Assembly (NCBI RefSeq): GCF_000717175.1
Contig: NZ_JNYD01000012.1
Span: 245,305 to 309,304 of the forward strand
DNA length: 64,000 nt
From: Pseudonocardia autotrophica
GTDB taxonomy: Bacteria; Actinomycetota; Actinomycetes; Mycobacteriales; Pseudonocardiaceae
Reading direction: 5' to 3'
Position numbers and translations under genes: made by a program. A model generated the notes under the pieces. It made no database searches and was not told where the DNA came from. It saw only the letters and a list, made by a program, of their open reading frames with translations. Shown piece by piece: positions 35,633 through 43,363 of the stretch; position 1 is the stretch's first letter, and every line of letters begins with the position of its first letter.

Positions 35633-36135
35633 GCGCCCGCGTCGGCGTAATCATGGGCAGCGACTCGGACTGGCCGGTCATGGAGGCCGCCGGGACCGCC
35701 CTCGCCGAGTTCGACGTCGAGTACGAGGTCGGCGTGTACTCCGCGCACCGCACCCCGCAGCGGATGCTCGACTACGCCCGGGACGCCGCGGGCCGCGGGA
35801 TCCAGGTGATCATCGCCGGGGCCGGTGGCGCCGCCCACCTGCCCGGCATGGTCGCCGCCGCGACCCCGCTGCCGGTGATCGGCGTGCCGGTGCCGTTGAA
35901 GGTGCTCGACGGGCTCGACTCGCTGCTGTCGATCGTGCAGATGCCCGCCGGCGTACCGGTCGCGACGGTCGCGGTGGGCAACGCGCGCAACGCCGGCCTG
36001 CTCGCCGTGCGGATCCTCGCCGCGGCCGATCCGGAGCTGCGGGCGCGGATGGAGAGCTTCCAGTCCGCGCTCGAGGAGATGGTGCTGCAGAAGGACGCGG
36101 CGCTGCGCGAGAAGGCCTCCGGGCCGGGCTCCTGA
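35629..36135 (+). CDS. purE: N5-CAIR mutase
   Basis: 168 residues. [24 protein letters not shown] with the catalytic His, the [14 protein letters not shown] loop and [27 protein letters not shown] are all standard for class I PurE. Converts N5-CAIR to CAIR. GTG start inside the purK stop codon region, so coupled translation. The structured noncoding region at 36178-36394 follows. Confidence 0.97.
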   Translation: MSARVGVIMGSDSDWPVMEAAGTALAEFDVEYEVGVYSAHRTPQRMLDYARDAAGRGIQVIIAGAGGAAHLPGMVAAATPLPVIGVPVPLKVLDGLDSLLSIVQMPAGVPVATVAVGNARNAGLLAVRILAAADPELRARMESFQSALEEMVLQKDAALREKASGPGS

Positions 36136-36177
36136 TCACACTCCCCAATTTCGTGGCGCGCGGCCGCCCCGCAGTCG

Positions 36178-36394
36178 TAGGGTGGCGGTACACGAGAAGG
36201 GAGGTGGTCCGACGTTGATTAGCGACAGGACTCGTGAGGTGGCTGTCCGCTAGGCACCAACAGGACGTCTTCCTGACGGCCAGTGGAAGCCGGTAGGTGC
36301 CGGCGAATCCCAGGCGGTCACCAGTGTTCCCCGGGCCCGAGCCCAGTCCAGCTCGGCGTGCGCTCCCCGTTCCGACGGGGTTGCGGCCCGGGGA
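36178..36394 (+). ncRNA. Candidate structured RNA with tiny ORF and very strong Shine-Dalgarno
   Basis: 279-bp gap after purE. A TAGGGT -10-like box at 36178-36183 is followed by AAGGGAGGTGGTCC (36197-36210), which can pair with almost the whole 16S rRNA 3' tail. A TTG-initiated 12-codon frame lies at 36215-36253. Downstream is dense secondary structure: CAGGA/TCCTG, GCCGG/CCGGC inside an imperfect TGACGGCC...GGCGGTCA stem, a perfect CCCCGT/ACGGGG hairpin at 36365-36380 enclosed by a perfect 10-bp TCCCCGGGCC/GGCCCGGGGA stem (36329-36338 with 36385-36394). The following gene is on the opposite strand, so this is not simply its leader. No known riboswitch class fits securely. Confidence 0.45.
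36215..36253 (+). CDS. 12-codon ORF with extreme ribosome-binding site
   Basis: TTG-initiated reading frame coding for a 12-residue peptide beginning M-I-S-D-R and ending V-A-V-R, followed by TAG. The ribosome site GGGAGGTGGTCC is among the strongest in the window, with about 10 nt to the start. Codon use is not G/C-optimised, unlike real genes here, so the act of translation may matter more than the peptide, as in a leader or attenuator. Confidence 0.35.
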   Translation: MISDRTREVAVR

Positions 36395-36414
36395 TCACTC
36401 ATGTCCGGGGGCCG

Positions 36415-36822
36415 TCAGACCCCGGCCGCGTCCCGCGGGCCCATGCCCGCCGCCTCCGCCACCAGCTCGCGGAGCACCTGCTCGTCCACCTTCCCGAGCG
36501 CGGTGAACCGCACGCACGACTTCCCGATCGACGCCCCCGGTAGCCGGTCGGCGTAGGTCTCGGCCAGGTACCGGCCGTCGACCGCACAGAGCACGTAGAG
36601 CGAGAGGTACCGCTTCTGCGCGGCCAGCCCGATCAGCGCGGCCTCGCCCTCCCGCCCCGTGGCGTAGCGGTAGCGGAAGGGGCCGTAGCCCAGCATCCCG
36701 CGCTGCACCACACGGTCGAGGCCCGGCGCCTCCTCGCGGATCAGGGCGTCGAGGGCCCGGACGTCCGCGCGGCGCTTCTCGTCGACGGCGTCGAGGTACT
36801 CGTCGGGGCTCATCTCGCTCAC
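36415..36822 (-). CDS. DUF1801 domain protein (YdhG-like)
   Basis: 135 residues of the DUF1801 family: MSPDEYLDAVDEKRRADVRALDALIREEAPGLDRVV, RGMLGYGPFRYRYATGREGEAALIGLAAQKRYLSLYV and SIGKSCVRFTALGKVDEQVL. A small alpha/beta fold of unknown biochemical function; relatives have been linked to iron or stress responses without firm proof. ATG start 36822. The 47-bp gap to the TetR gene on the same strand allows co-transcription. Confidence 0.85.
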   Translation of the reverse strand: MSEMSPDEYLDAVDEKRRADVRALDALIREEAPGLDRVVQRGMLGYGPFRYRYATGREGEAALIGLAAQKRYLSLYVLCAVDGRYLAETYADRLPGASIGKSCVRFTALGKVDEQVLRELVAEAAGMGPRDAAGV

Positions 36823-36869
36823 CGGGTGATCGTGGCGTACCCGCCCGGACCGGGAATCGGCCGTCCGGC

Positions 36870-37550
36870 TCAGCTGGTGCGGCGTTCCAGCGAGCGGGCC
36901 GCGCGCTCCAGCCGGCGCGCCACCTGCTCCAGGTCCGGCGCCTGCTCCAGCGGCAGCATGCCGGCGACCTTGCGGAAGTGCGCCCGGCAGGCCTCGGTGC
37001 CCCCGGCCGTGCCGCCGTCGGCCAGCCAGCGGCGCAGGGCCTGGTTGTGCGCGGCGACGACCGCCGCCCCGGTGACGGCCGCGCGCAGGTCCCCGTCCTC
37101 GACGTCGGCGAGCCGCGCCGCCAGCTCCTTGGTGAACAGCCGCCGGTAGCGGTGCACCATGGCCGCCTCCCGGTCGCGCAGCGCGGGCACCTCGTGGACC
37201 AGCGCGAACCGCTTCCGGGCGGTTCCCGGGTCGGACAGGTAGAGGTCGAACACCGTCTCCCCGGCCCGCAGCACCACCGACAGCAGCGGCTCGGTGGGGT
37301 GCGCGGTCGCGAAGACCTCGGCGATCCGGGCGAGCCCGAGCTCGTGGTCGGGGGAGACCGCGTCCTCCTTGCCCTTGAAGTACCGGAAGAAGGTCCGGCG
37401 CCCGACGCCGGCGGCGGCCGCGATGTCGTCGACCGTCGTGTCGTCGTAGCCCCGCGCGGTGAACAGGTCCACCGCCGCCGTGACGAGGTCGCGACGCACC
37501 TCCGCGCGCCCCTCGGCCGAACGGCCGCGGCGCGAAGTGACGTTGGACAT
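36870..37550 (-). CDS. TetR-family transcriptional regulator
   Basis: 226 residues. N-terminal helix-turn-helix (about 20-65): LVTAAVDLFTARGYDDTTVDDIAAAAGVGRRTFFRYFKGKEDAV. The C-terminal ligand domain resembles the MftR/FadR-like regulators with a length normal for the class. It is divergent from an acyl-CoA dehydrogenase gene, and the shared intergenic region carries repeated GGCACGGAG motifs, so it probably controls that gene. ATG 37550 was chosen; 12 codons upstream is another ATG that would extend into the repeat region. Confidence 0.88.
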   Translation of the reverse strand: MSNVTSRRGRSAEGRAEVRRDLVTAAVDLFTARGYDDTTVDDIAAAAGVGRRTFFRYFKGKEDAVSPDHELGLARIAEVFATAHPTEPLLSVVLRAGETVFDLYLSDPGTARKRFALVHEVPALRDREAAMVHRYRRLFTKELAARLADVEDGDLRAAVTGAAVVAAHNQALRRWLADGGTAGGTEACRAHFRKVAGMLPLEQAPDLEQVARRLERAARSLERRTS

Positions 37551-37594
37551 GGCACGGAGGGTAGCAGGGGCGTTGTTATGTGGCACGGAGTGCC
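37551..37594. promoter_or_regulatory. Candidate TetR operator region
   Basis: GGCACGGAG occurs at 37551-37559 and 37582-37590, 31 bp apart; the second copy is part of the inverted repeat GGCAC-GGA-GTGCC (37582-37594). It lies between the divergent TetR and acyl-CoA dehydrogenase genes, the expected place for an autoregulatory operator. Binding is inferred. Confidence 0.4.
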
Positions 37595-37636
37595 GTTAGA
37601 GTGGACGCACCCGGACACACCGACGTGGGAGAAGAG

Positions 37637-38794
37637 ATGCTGAACGCCGAGTTCGACGCCTACCGGCTGAGCGAGGAGCACGAGGCCCTCCGCGACGCCG
37701 TGCGTGCGCTCGCCGAGAAGGAGATCGCGCCGCACGCCGCGGAGGTGGACGAGCAGGCGCGCTTCCCCCACGAGGCCAAGGACGCGCTGGTCAAGGCCGG
37801 TTTCCAGGCCGTGCACATCCCCGAGGAGTACGGCGGGCAGGGGGCCGACGAGCTGGCCGCCTGCATCGTGATCGAGGAGGTCGCGCGGGTGTGCGCGTCG
37901 TCGTCGCTCATCCCGGCGGTCAACGGCCTGGGCTCGGTCCCGATCCTGCTCTCGGCCTCCGAGGAGCTGAAGAAGCAGGTCCTGCCGTCGATCGCCGCCG
38001 GCGAGGCGATGATCAGCTATGCGCTGTCCGAGCGCGAGGCGGGGTCCGACGCGGCCTCGATGAAGACCCGCGCCCGCCGTGACGGCGACGACTGGGTCCT
38101 CAACGGCACCAAGTGCTGGATCACCAACGCCGGCGAGTCCACCTGGTACACGGTCATGGCCGTGACCGACCCGGAGAAGAAGGCCAACGGCATCTCCGCG
38201 TTCGTGGTGCACAAGGACGACCCGGGCTTCGAGGTCGGCCCGAAGGAGCGCAAGCTCGGCATCGCCGGCTCGCCGACGCGGGAGATCTACTTCCAGGACT
38301 GCCGCATCCCCGGTGACCGGATCATCGGCGCCGAGGGCACGGGCTTCAAGACCGCGCTCGCCACGCTCGACCACACCCGCCCGACGATCGGCGCGCAGGC
38401 CGTCGGCATCGCGCAGGGCGCGCTCGACCAGGCGATCGCGTACATCAAGGAGCGCAAGCAGTTCGGCAAGGCGATCGCCGACTTCCAGGGCATCCAGTTC
38501 ATGGTCGCCGACATGGCGATGAAGGTGGAGGCCGCGCGGCAGCTCGTCTACGTCGCGACCTCGCGCGCCGAGCGCGGCGAGAAGAACCTCGGCTTCATCT
38601 CGTCGGCCGCCAAGTGCCTGGCCTCGGACACCGCGATGCAGGTGACGGTCGACGCCGTGCAGCTCCTGGGCGGCGCGGGCTTCACCAGGGACTTCCCGGT
38701 GGAGCGGATGATGCGCGACGCGAAGATCACGCAGATCTACGAGGGCACCAACCAGGTGCAGCGCATGGTGATGGCGCGCTCCCTGCTCCGCTGA
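37637..38794 (+). CDS. fadE25: Acyl-CoA dehydrogenase (FadE25-like)
   Basis: 385 residues. N-terminal helical domain, middle beta domain with AMISYALSEREAGSDAASMKTRA and WITNAGEST, C-terminal helices with the FAD/ETF region GALDQAIAYIKERKQFGKAIADFQ and the catalytic glutamate in IYEGTNQVQRM near residue 369. Oxidises acyl-CoA to enoyl-CoA with FAD. Orthologue of Rv3274c, which also follows purK-purE in mycobacteria. ATG 37637 follows GAAGAG. The TetR neighbour is divergent. Confidence 0.94.
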   Translation: MLNAEFDAYRLSEEHEALRDAVRALAEKEIAPHAAEVDEQARFPHEAKDALVKAGFQAVHIPEEYGGQGADELAACIVIEEVARVCASSSLIPAVNGLGSVPILLSASEELKKQVLPSIAAGEAMISYALSEREAGSDAASMKTRARRDGDDWVLNGTKCWITNAGESTWYTVMAVTDPEKKANGISAFVVHKDDPGFEVGPKERKLGIAGSPTREIYFQDCRIPGDRIIGAEGTGFKTALATLDHTRPTIGAQAVGIAQGALDQAIAYIKERKQFGKAIADFQGIQFMVADMAMKVEAARQLVYVATSRAERGEKNLGFISSAAKCLASDTAMQVTVDAVQLLGGAGFTRDFPVERMMRDAKITQIYEGTNQVQRMVMARSLLR

Positions 38795-38800
38795 CCAGCC

Positions 38801-38902
38801 GCACTATGGAACCATAATGCGCATAATCCAGGGTGATGAGCGCATTATGGTTCCATAATGCGCTCATTTCTGGCTCCTGAACGCATTATGGTTCCATAAC
38901 GC
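38801..38902. repeat. Three AT-rich palindromes on a 41-bp period
   Basis: Palindromic 20-mers start at 38801, 38842 and 38883, exactly 41 bp apart. The consensus is GCATTATGGTTCCATAATGC; the first copy is the reverse orientation (GGAACC centre) with one change, the third has one change. The middle copy extends to perfect 15-bp arms (38836-38867). They fill the whole gap between the convergent fadE25 and ilvA genes and are strikingly AT-rich in this genome. Confidence 0.9.
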
Positions 38903-38905
38903 TCG

Positions 38906-40165
38906 TCAGAGGATGAAGCGGAACAGCGGGGAGTCCGGGGGGATCGGCTCGATCTGCGGCGGCGAGGCCTCCATGCGGGCCAGCAGCGGCTCCAGGTCGG
39001 CCGGGTCGCCCAGCTCGATCCCGACGAGTGCGGGGCCCGTCTCCCGGTTGCTGCGCTTGACGTACTCGAAGAGCGTGATGTCGTCGTCCGGCCCGAGGAC
39101 GTCGTCGAGGAAGCGGCGCAGCGCGCCCGGCTCCTGCGGGAACTCCACCAGGAAGTAGTGCTTGCGGCCCTCCCACACGAGGGCGCGTTCGACGATGTCG
39201 GCGTAGCGGCTGACGTCGTTGTTGCCGCCGGAGAGCAGACACACCGTGCTCGAGCCGCGCGGGATGTCCAGCTGGCCGAGCGCCGCCGGGGCGAGCGCGC
39301 CCGCGGGCTCGGCGATGATCCCGTCGCTCTGGTAGAGCGCGAGCATCTCGACGCAGATCCGGCCCTCGTCCACGGCGTCGACCGCGATCGACGCCTCGCG
39401 CACGATCGGGAACGTGGTCTCACCGACCCGGCGCACCGCGGCGCCGTCGACGAACGGCTCGACCTCCGCCAGCGTGGTCGGCTCGCCCTTCGTCAGGGCC
39501 GCGGCCATGCTCGCGGCGCCGGCCGGCTCGACGCCGATCACGCGGACGTCGGGGTGCCGTTCGCGCAGGTAGACGAGGGTGCCGGCGAGCAGCCCGCCCC
39601 CGCCGACCGGGACGATGATCTGGTCCGGCGGGTCCGCGAGCTGGCTGAGCACCTCGCGGACGACCGTGCCCTGGCCGGCCACGGTGCGGGGGTCGTCGAA
39701 GGCGGGGACGAGGGTGGCGCCGGTCTGCTCGGCGTCGGCGGCGGCGGCCGCGGCGGCGTCGTCGTACGTGTTGCCGACGACCACGACCTCCACGACCTTG
39801 CCGCCCAGCCGCGCGACCCGGTCCCGCTTCTGCCGCGGGGTGGTGCGGGGCAGGTAGACCCGGGCCGTGACGTGCAGCCGCGCACAGGCGAACGCGACGC
39901 CCTGGGCGTGGTTCCCGGCGGACGCGCACACCACCCCGCGCTCGCGTTCCTCCGGCGAGAGCTGCGCGATCAGGTTGTAGGCGCCGCGGATCTTGTAGGA
40001 GCGGACCGGCTGCAGGTCCTCGCGCTTGAGCCACACCTCGCCGCCGACGGCGTCGGACAGCCGCGCCGAGAGCTGCAGCGGGCTCGGCCCGATCACCGCG
40101 CGCAACCGCCCCGCCGCCGCGTCGACGTCGGAGGCGGTCACGCTCTGGGCGGGGGCGCTGGTCAT
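38906..40165 (-). CDS. ilvA: Threonine ammonia-lyase, biosynthetic type
   Basis: 419 residues. PLP lysine in SYKIRGA (K58), the phosphate-cup glycines VGGGGLLAGT, and CLLSGGNND near the end of the catalytic domain; a short C-terminal ACT-like regulatory domain (HYFLVEFPQEPGALRRFLDDVLGPDDDITLFEY...). Deaminates threonine to 2-oxobutanoate for isoleucine synthesis, and is probably feedback regulated through the C-terminal domain. ATG 40165 start. The stop lies beside the 41-bp-period palindromes. Confidence 0.94.
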   Translation of the reverse strand: MTSAPAQSVTASDVDAAAGRLRAVIGPSPLQLSARLSDAVGGEVWLKREDLQPVRSYKIRGAYNLIAQLSPEERERGVVCASAGNHAQGVAFACARLHVTARVYLPRTTPRQKRDRVARLGGKVVEVVVVGNTYDDAAAAAAADAEQTGATLVPAFDDPRTVAGQGTVVREVLSQLADPPDQIIVPVGGGGLLAGTLVYLRERHPDVRVIGVEPAGAASMAAALTKGEPTTLAEVEPFVDGAAVRRVGETTFPIVREASIAVDAVDEGRICVEMLALYQSDGIIAEPAGALAPAALGQLDIPRGSSTVCLLSGGNNDVSRYADIVERALVWEGRKHYFLVEFPQEPGALRRFLDDVLGPDDDITLFEYVKRSNRETGPALVGIELGDPADLEPLLARMEASPPQIEPIPPDSPLFRFIL

Positions 40166-40217
40166 CACCCCACCGTAGCCAGCCCACCTGCGGGGCCCTC
40201 CCCGAGCCCGCCCGCCG

Positions 40218-40934
40218 TCACAGCCGGGCGGTGCACTTCTCCGTGTCGTACTTGCGCTCCAGGCGCCCCGCGTCGGCGTGGGCGACCTGGACGAGGGAGG
40301 CACCGGCGGCGAGGACGGCGAGCAGGCCGTCGACCAGGTCCTCGCGCGCGGACCAGTCCCGCGTCGACAGCACCCGCTCCGAGCCGGAGAGCCCCAGCGC
40401 GGCGGCCCGCGCCGCCGCGCGGGCGGCCACCTCCGAGGCGGGCATGCCGTCGAGGGCGGGGGCGTCGGCGGGCACCGGCTCCCAGGGCACGAACTCGTCG
40501 CCGTGCAGCCGGACCTCGGTGGCGAAGTCGATCACCCCGGACGGCAGGCCGTCGATCCCGCGGCCGAACGCGTCGAGGGACAGGGCGACCACCCCGCCCG
40601 ACGGCTCGGCGGCGAGCGCGAGGTCGAGCCGCCCGGCGTCGCACAGCACGAGGTCCGCCTCGGCGGGCTCGCCGACCACCTCGGCCCCGCACGACCACGC
40701 CGCGAGCAGCACCGACGCCGTCTGCCAGTGCGCCGGCAGCAGCACGGCGACCCTGCCGCCCGGCTCGACGTCGCACTCGTCGCGCAGCAGGTTGGCGGCC
40801 TTCGCCACCCAGTTCGCCGTGGTGACCGCGGACAGCTCGATCCGCTCGCCGGTGGCGTCGTCGTAGAAGGTGATCAGTGGCCGCGCCGGGGCGGCGGCGA
40901 GGATCGGGTCGAGCAGGGTGGCGGTCAGCGACAC
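40218..40934 (-). CDS. TIGR03089 family protein
   Basis: 238 residues. Resembles the N-terminal lobe of AMP-binding enzymes: LITFYDDATGERIELSAVTTANWVAKAANLLRDE and GGRVAVLLPAHWQTASVLLAAWSCGAEVV, but the adenylate-forming core motifs and C-lobe are missing, so catalysis is doubtful. Position beside the LCP gene matches Rv3268 next to Rv3267. GTG 40934 start. Function unknown. Confidence 0.8.
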   Translation of the reverse strand: MSLTATLLDPILAAAPARPLITFYDDATGERIELSAVTTANWVAKAANLLRDECDVEPGGRVAVLLPAHWQTASVLLAAWSCGAEVVGEPAEADLVLCDAGRLDLALAAEPSGGVVALSLDAFGRGIDGLPSGVIDFATEVRLHGDEFVPWEPVPADAPALDGMPASEVAARAAARAAALGLSGSERVLSTRDWSAREDLVDGLLAVLAAGASLVQVAHADAGRLERKYDTEKCTARL

Positions 40935-40959
40935 GGACGTCCTTCGCGGGTACGGGCGA

Positions 40960-43098
40960 TCAGTCGATGCACGGTACGCCGCCCGCGTTGACCTCGGAGG
41001 TCGGCGCGGGCGCGGAGGTCGAGGAGCCGCCGGTCGTGGTCGTCGCCCCGGTCGTCCCCGTCGTCGCCGCCGCGGACGAGCCCGCGAAGTCGGTCCCGAG
41101 CAGCACCTGCACGTGCCCGGACCGCACGCCGTCGGCCTGCTCGACGCCGATCCCGCCGAGCTGCGCGGCCACCGCGCGGGCGGCCTCGTCACCGTCCGAC
41201 TGGGCGTAGCGGACGACGGAGGTCGAGCGGCTGTCCGAGTTCTCCACCGTGCCGCGCAGGTAGCCCGCCCCGCCGAGCCGGTCGGCGACCTGGGCCGCGA
41301 GGCCGGTACCGCCCGAGCCGTTGCCGACGTCGACAGTGACCGTCGCCGGGTCCACCGTGGACGCGACCGGCGCCTCCGCGGTGGTCTCGGGCTCCTCCTT
41401 CGGCGCGGTCCGCTGCTCGACGAACTGCTGGACCTGCGTGGGATCGACCAGCACGACGTCGCCGCGCTCGTTGTTCGCGCCGCCCTGCGTCGGAATGGTC
41501 ACGAAGTCGATGTTGCCCGCGGCGATGTCCGACGCCTGCCGGCCGAAGCCGAGCAGGTCCCAGCCGGAGTCGATGACGAGCGACTTCTTCGCCACGTCCA
41601 TCAGCGCGGAGAGCGTGCCGGTGTCGGTCAGCGTGCCACTGGAGAGGATCTTGTCGGCGACGGCGGCGAGGAACACCTGCTGCCGGCGGATGCGGGACAG
41701 GTCGCCCTCGGGCAGGCCGTGCCGCTGGCGGACGAAGGCCAGCGCGTCCGCGCCGGAGATCGTCTGTGGGCCGGCGGCGAAGCGGGCGCCGGAGAACTCG
41801 TCGTCGACCGGGGCCCTGAGGCAGACGTCGACCCCGCCGATGGCCTGGGTCAGGTTGTAGAAGCCGAGCAGGTTGATCTCGGCGTAGTGGTCGATCGTGA
41901 GACCGGTCAGGTCCTGGACGGTGTCGATCAACGCGGTCCGCCCCGTCGCCGACGACTGCTGGTCGGCGTCCTTCTGGGTGACGCCGGACTTCACCAGCTC
42001 CTCGGCCTTGAGCGCCTTGGTGGCCGGGTACGCGGCGTTGATCTTGTCCTTGCGGTAGCCGGGGATGTCGACGTAGCTGTCCCGCGGGATGGAGAAGGCC
42101 GTCGCGCTGCCGCCGTCGGCGGGGATGTGCAGCACGATGATCGTGTCCGAGTTGAGGACGCCGGACTCGGCGCCGCTGCGCAGGGTGCGCAGGACGTCGT
42201 CGGGCAGCGGGTTGCCCTGCGCGTCCGTGCGGCTGTCGACGCCCACGAGCAGGATGTTCTGCTCGCCGCCGGAGGAGCCGCCGGTGATGACGTTGGTCGT
42301 GGTCAGGCCCGCGGTGAGGTCGCGGTAGAGGCCCCACGCCGTGCCCGTGACCGCCACGACCAGGGCGGACAGGACGCACAGCGTGATCCGGGTCCGGCGG
42401 ACGAACCGGCCGGGCGGCCGCCCGGGCGGCGCGGTCGCGGGGCGGGGCCGCGCCGGCGGAGGGGTGCGCGGGCGCGTGCGGGTGGGGGGACGGGTGGGTG
42501 CCGCACCCCGCGAGACGTCCCGGGCGGGCCGGCGCGGCGGCGGCTCGACGACGGCCCGGCGAACGGGCCTGCGGGGCTCGTCGCGGTCGGGAGTGGACCG
42601 GCGGGCCGAGGTGCGGGCGGAGCTCGACCGCGCGGACGCGCCGCCCGGCTCCCCGTCCCGGTCGGAGCCGGTCCGGCGTCCGCGGGGGACGGACCCGTCG
42701 CCGCGCCCCGAGCCATCCCGGGCGGAACCGTCGCGACCCGAGCCGGTCGAGCGGGGGCGGCCGCTCCCGGAGCCGGAGGACGAGCGGTCGCCGGAGCCGC
42801 GGTCACGGGCCGAGGCGCCGGAGGAACCGCTTCGCCCGGAACCCGCCCGGCCCGCCGTGGAGCCCCCGTCCCGGGACGACCGGGCGGAGTACCCCGCCGC
42901 GGAGCCCGTGCCGCGTTCGGAGCGCGGCTCCGGCGCGACGTCCGACCGCCCCGCCGAGCCGGTCGCGCGGGCCCGTGGGGGACGGTCGGGGCCGCCGCCG
43001 GTCAGGGCGCCGCCCTCGCCGAACAGCGCGGAGGCGCCGGCGCGGCGCTCGCGCCGCGGCCCGCCCGAGGAGGAGCGGCCACCGGACGTCGGGTCCAC
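40960..43098 (-). CDS. lcp1: LytR-CpsA-Psr family wall-polymer ligase with LytR_C domain
   Basis: 712 residues. A long cytoplasmic Ser/Arg/Gly/Pro-rich leader (about 1-235), one membrane helix near 239-258 (ITLCVLSALVVAVTGTAWGL), the LCP catalytic domain (about 275-480, with NILLVGVDSRTDAQG, DTIIVLHIPADGG, FSIPRDSYVDIPG, and ADALAFVRQRHGLPEGD) and a C-terminal LytR_C domain (about 590-690). The mycobacterial homologue Lcp1 (Rv3267) joins arabinogalactan to peptidoglycan outside the membrane. The disordered leader is much longer than in Lcp1. GTG start with AGGAGGTG just upstream. Confidence 0.92.
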   Translation of the reverse strand: MDPTSGGRSSSGGPRRERRAGASALFGEGGALTGGGPDRPPRARATGSAGRSDVAPEPRSERGTGSAAGYSARSSRDGGSTAGRAGSGRSGSSGASARDRGSGDRSSSGSGSGRPRSTGSGRDGSARDGSGRGDGSVPRGRRTGSDRDGEPGGASARSSSARTSARRSTPDRDEPRRPVRRAVVEPPPRRPARDVSRGAAPTRPPTRTRPRTPPPARPRPATAPPGRPPGRFVRRTRITLCVLSALVVAVTGTAWGLYRDLTAGLTTTNVITGGSSGGEQNILLVGVDSRTDAQGNPLPDDVLRTLRSGAESGVLNSDTIIVLHIPADGGSATAFSIPRDSYVDIPGYRKDKINAAYPATKALKAEELVKSGVTQKDADQQSSATGRTALIDTVQDLTGLTIDHYAEINLLGFYNLTQAIGGVDVCLRAPVDDEFSGARFAAGPQTISGADALAFVRQRHGLPEGDLSRIRRQQVFLAAVADKILSSGTLTDTGTLSALMDVAKKSLVIDSGWDLLGFGRQASDIAAGNIDFVTIPTQGGANNERGDVVLVDPTQVQQFVEQRTAPKEEPETTAEAPVASTVDPATVTVDVGNGSGGTGLAAQVADRLGGAGYLRGTVENSDSRSTSVVRYAQSDGDEAARAVAAQLGGIGVEQADGVRSGHVQVLLGTDFAGSSAAATTGTTGATTTTGGSSTSAPAPTSEVNAGGVPCID

Positions 43099-43363
43099 TC
43101 CACCTCCTCACCTCGCGCCCGGTTCGGGTCCGGACCCCCGCGGCCGCCACCCGGCCGCCCCTAGAGGGTGCAGCATCCGGAGGCATGATCGCGCGCGTCG
43201 CCCGGCGTGTCGGCGGCTCGAGATCACCGTTGGGCGATCGTCCACCCCGGAGGGTGACCCGTTCGGACCTACGCGTGATCATCTCCGTGACGGACCGCCC
43301 CGTCCTGCCGGACCACCGGGGGAGTGAGACCATTCACATCTCCACGTCGCGAGGGGCCCCCGC
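43099..43363. promoter_or_regulatory. Divergent intergenic region
   Basis: 265 bp between the LCP gene (minus) and the TPR protein gene (plus). The left part holds the LCP ribosome site, and the rest should contain both promoters. A CCCCTAGAGGG box at about 43157-43167 is a short symmetrical element. No gene is seen. Confidence 0.4.

Noticed and set aside
36265..36330. Cobalamin riboswitch-like sequence (GGAAGCCGG...GCGAATCCC...)
   Set aside because: The resemblance to the B12-box core is partial, the spacing is wrong, other conserved riboswitch blocks are missing and no cobalamin-related gene follows on that strand.
36283..36543. Plus-strand frame downstream of the 12-codon ORF
   Set aside because: Overlaps the structured RNA and the 3' end of the DUF1801 gene, and shows no similarity or ribosome site.
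38801..38902. CRISPR array
   Set aside because: Only three palindromic units, spacers about 21 bp, no cas genes; an intergenic palindrome cluster fits better.
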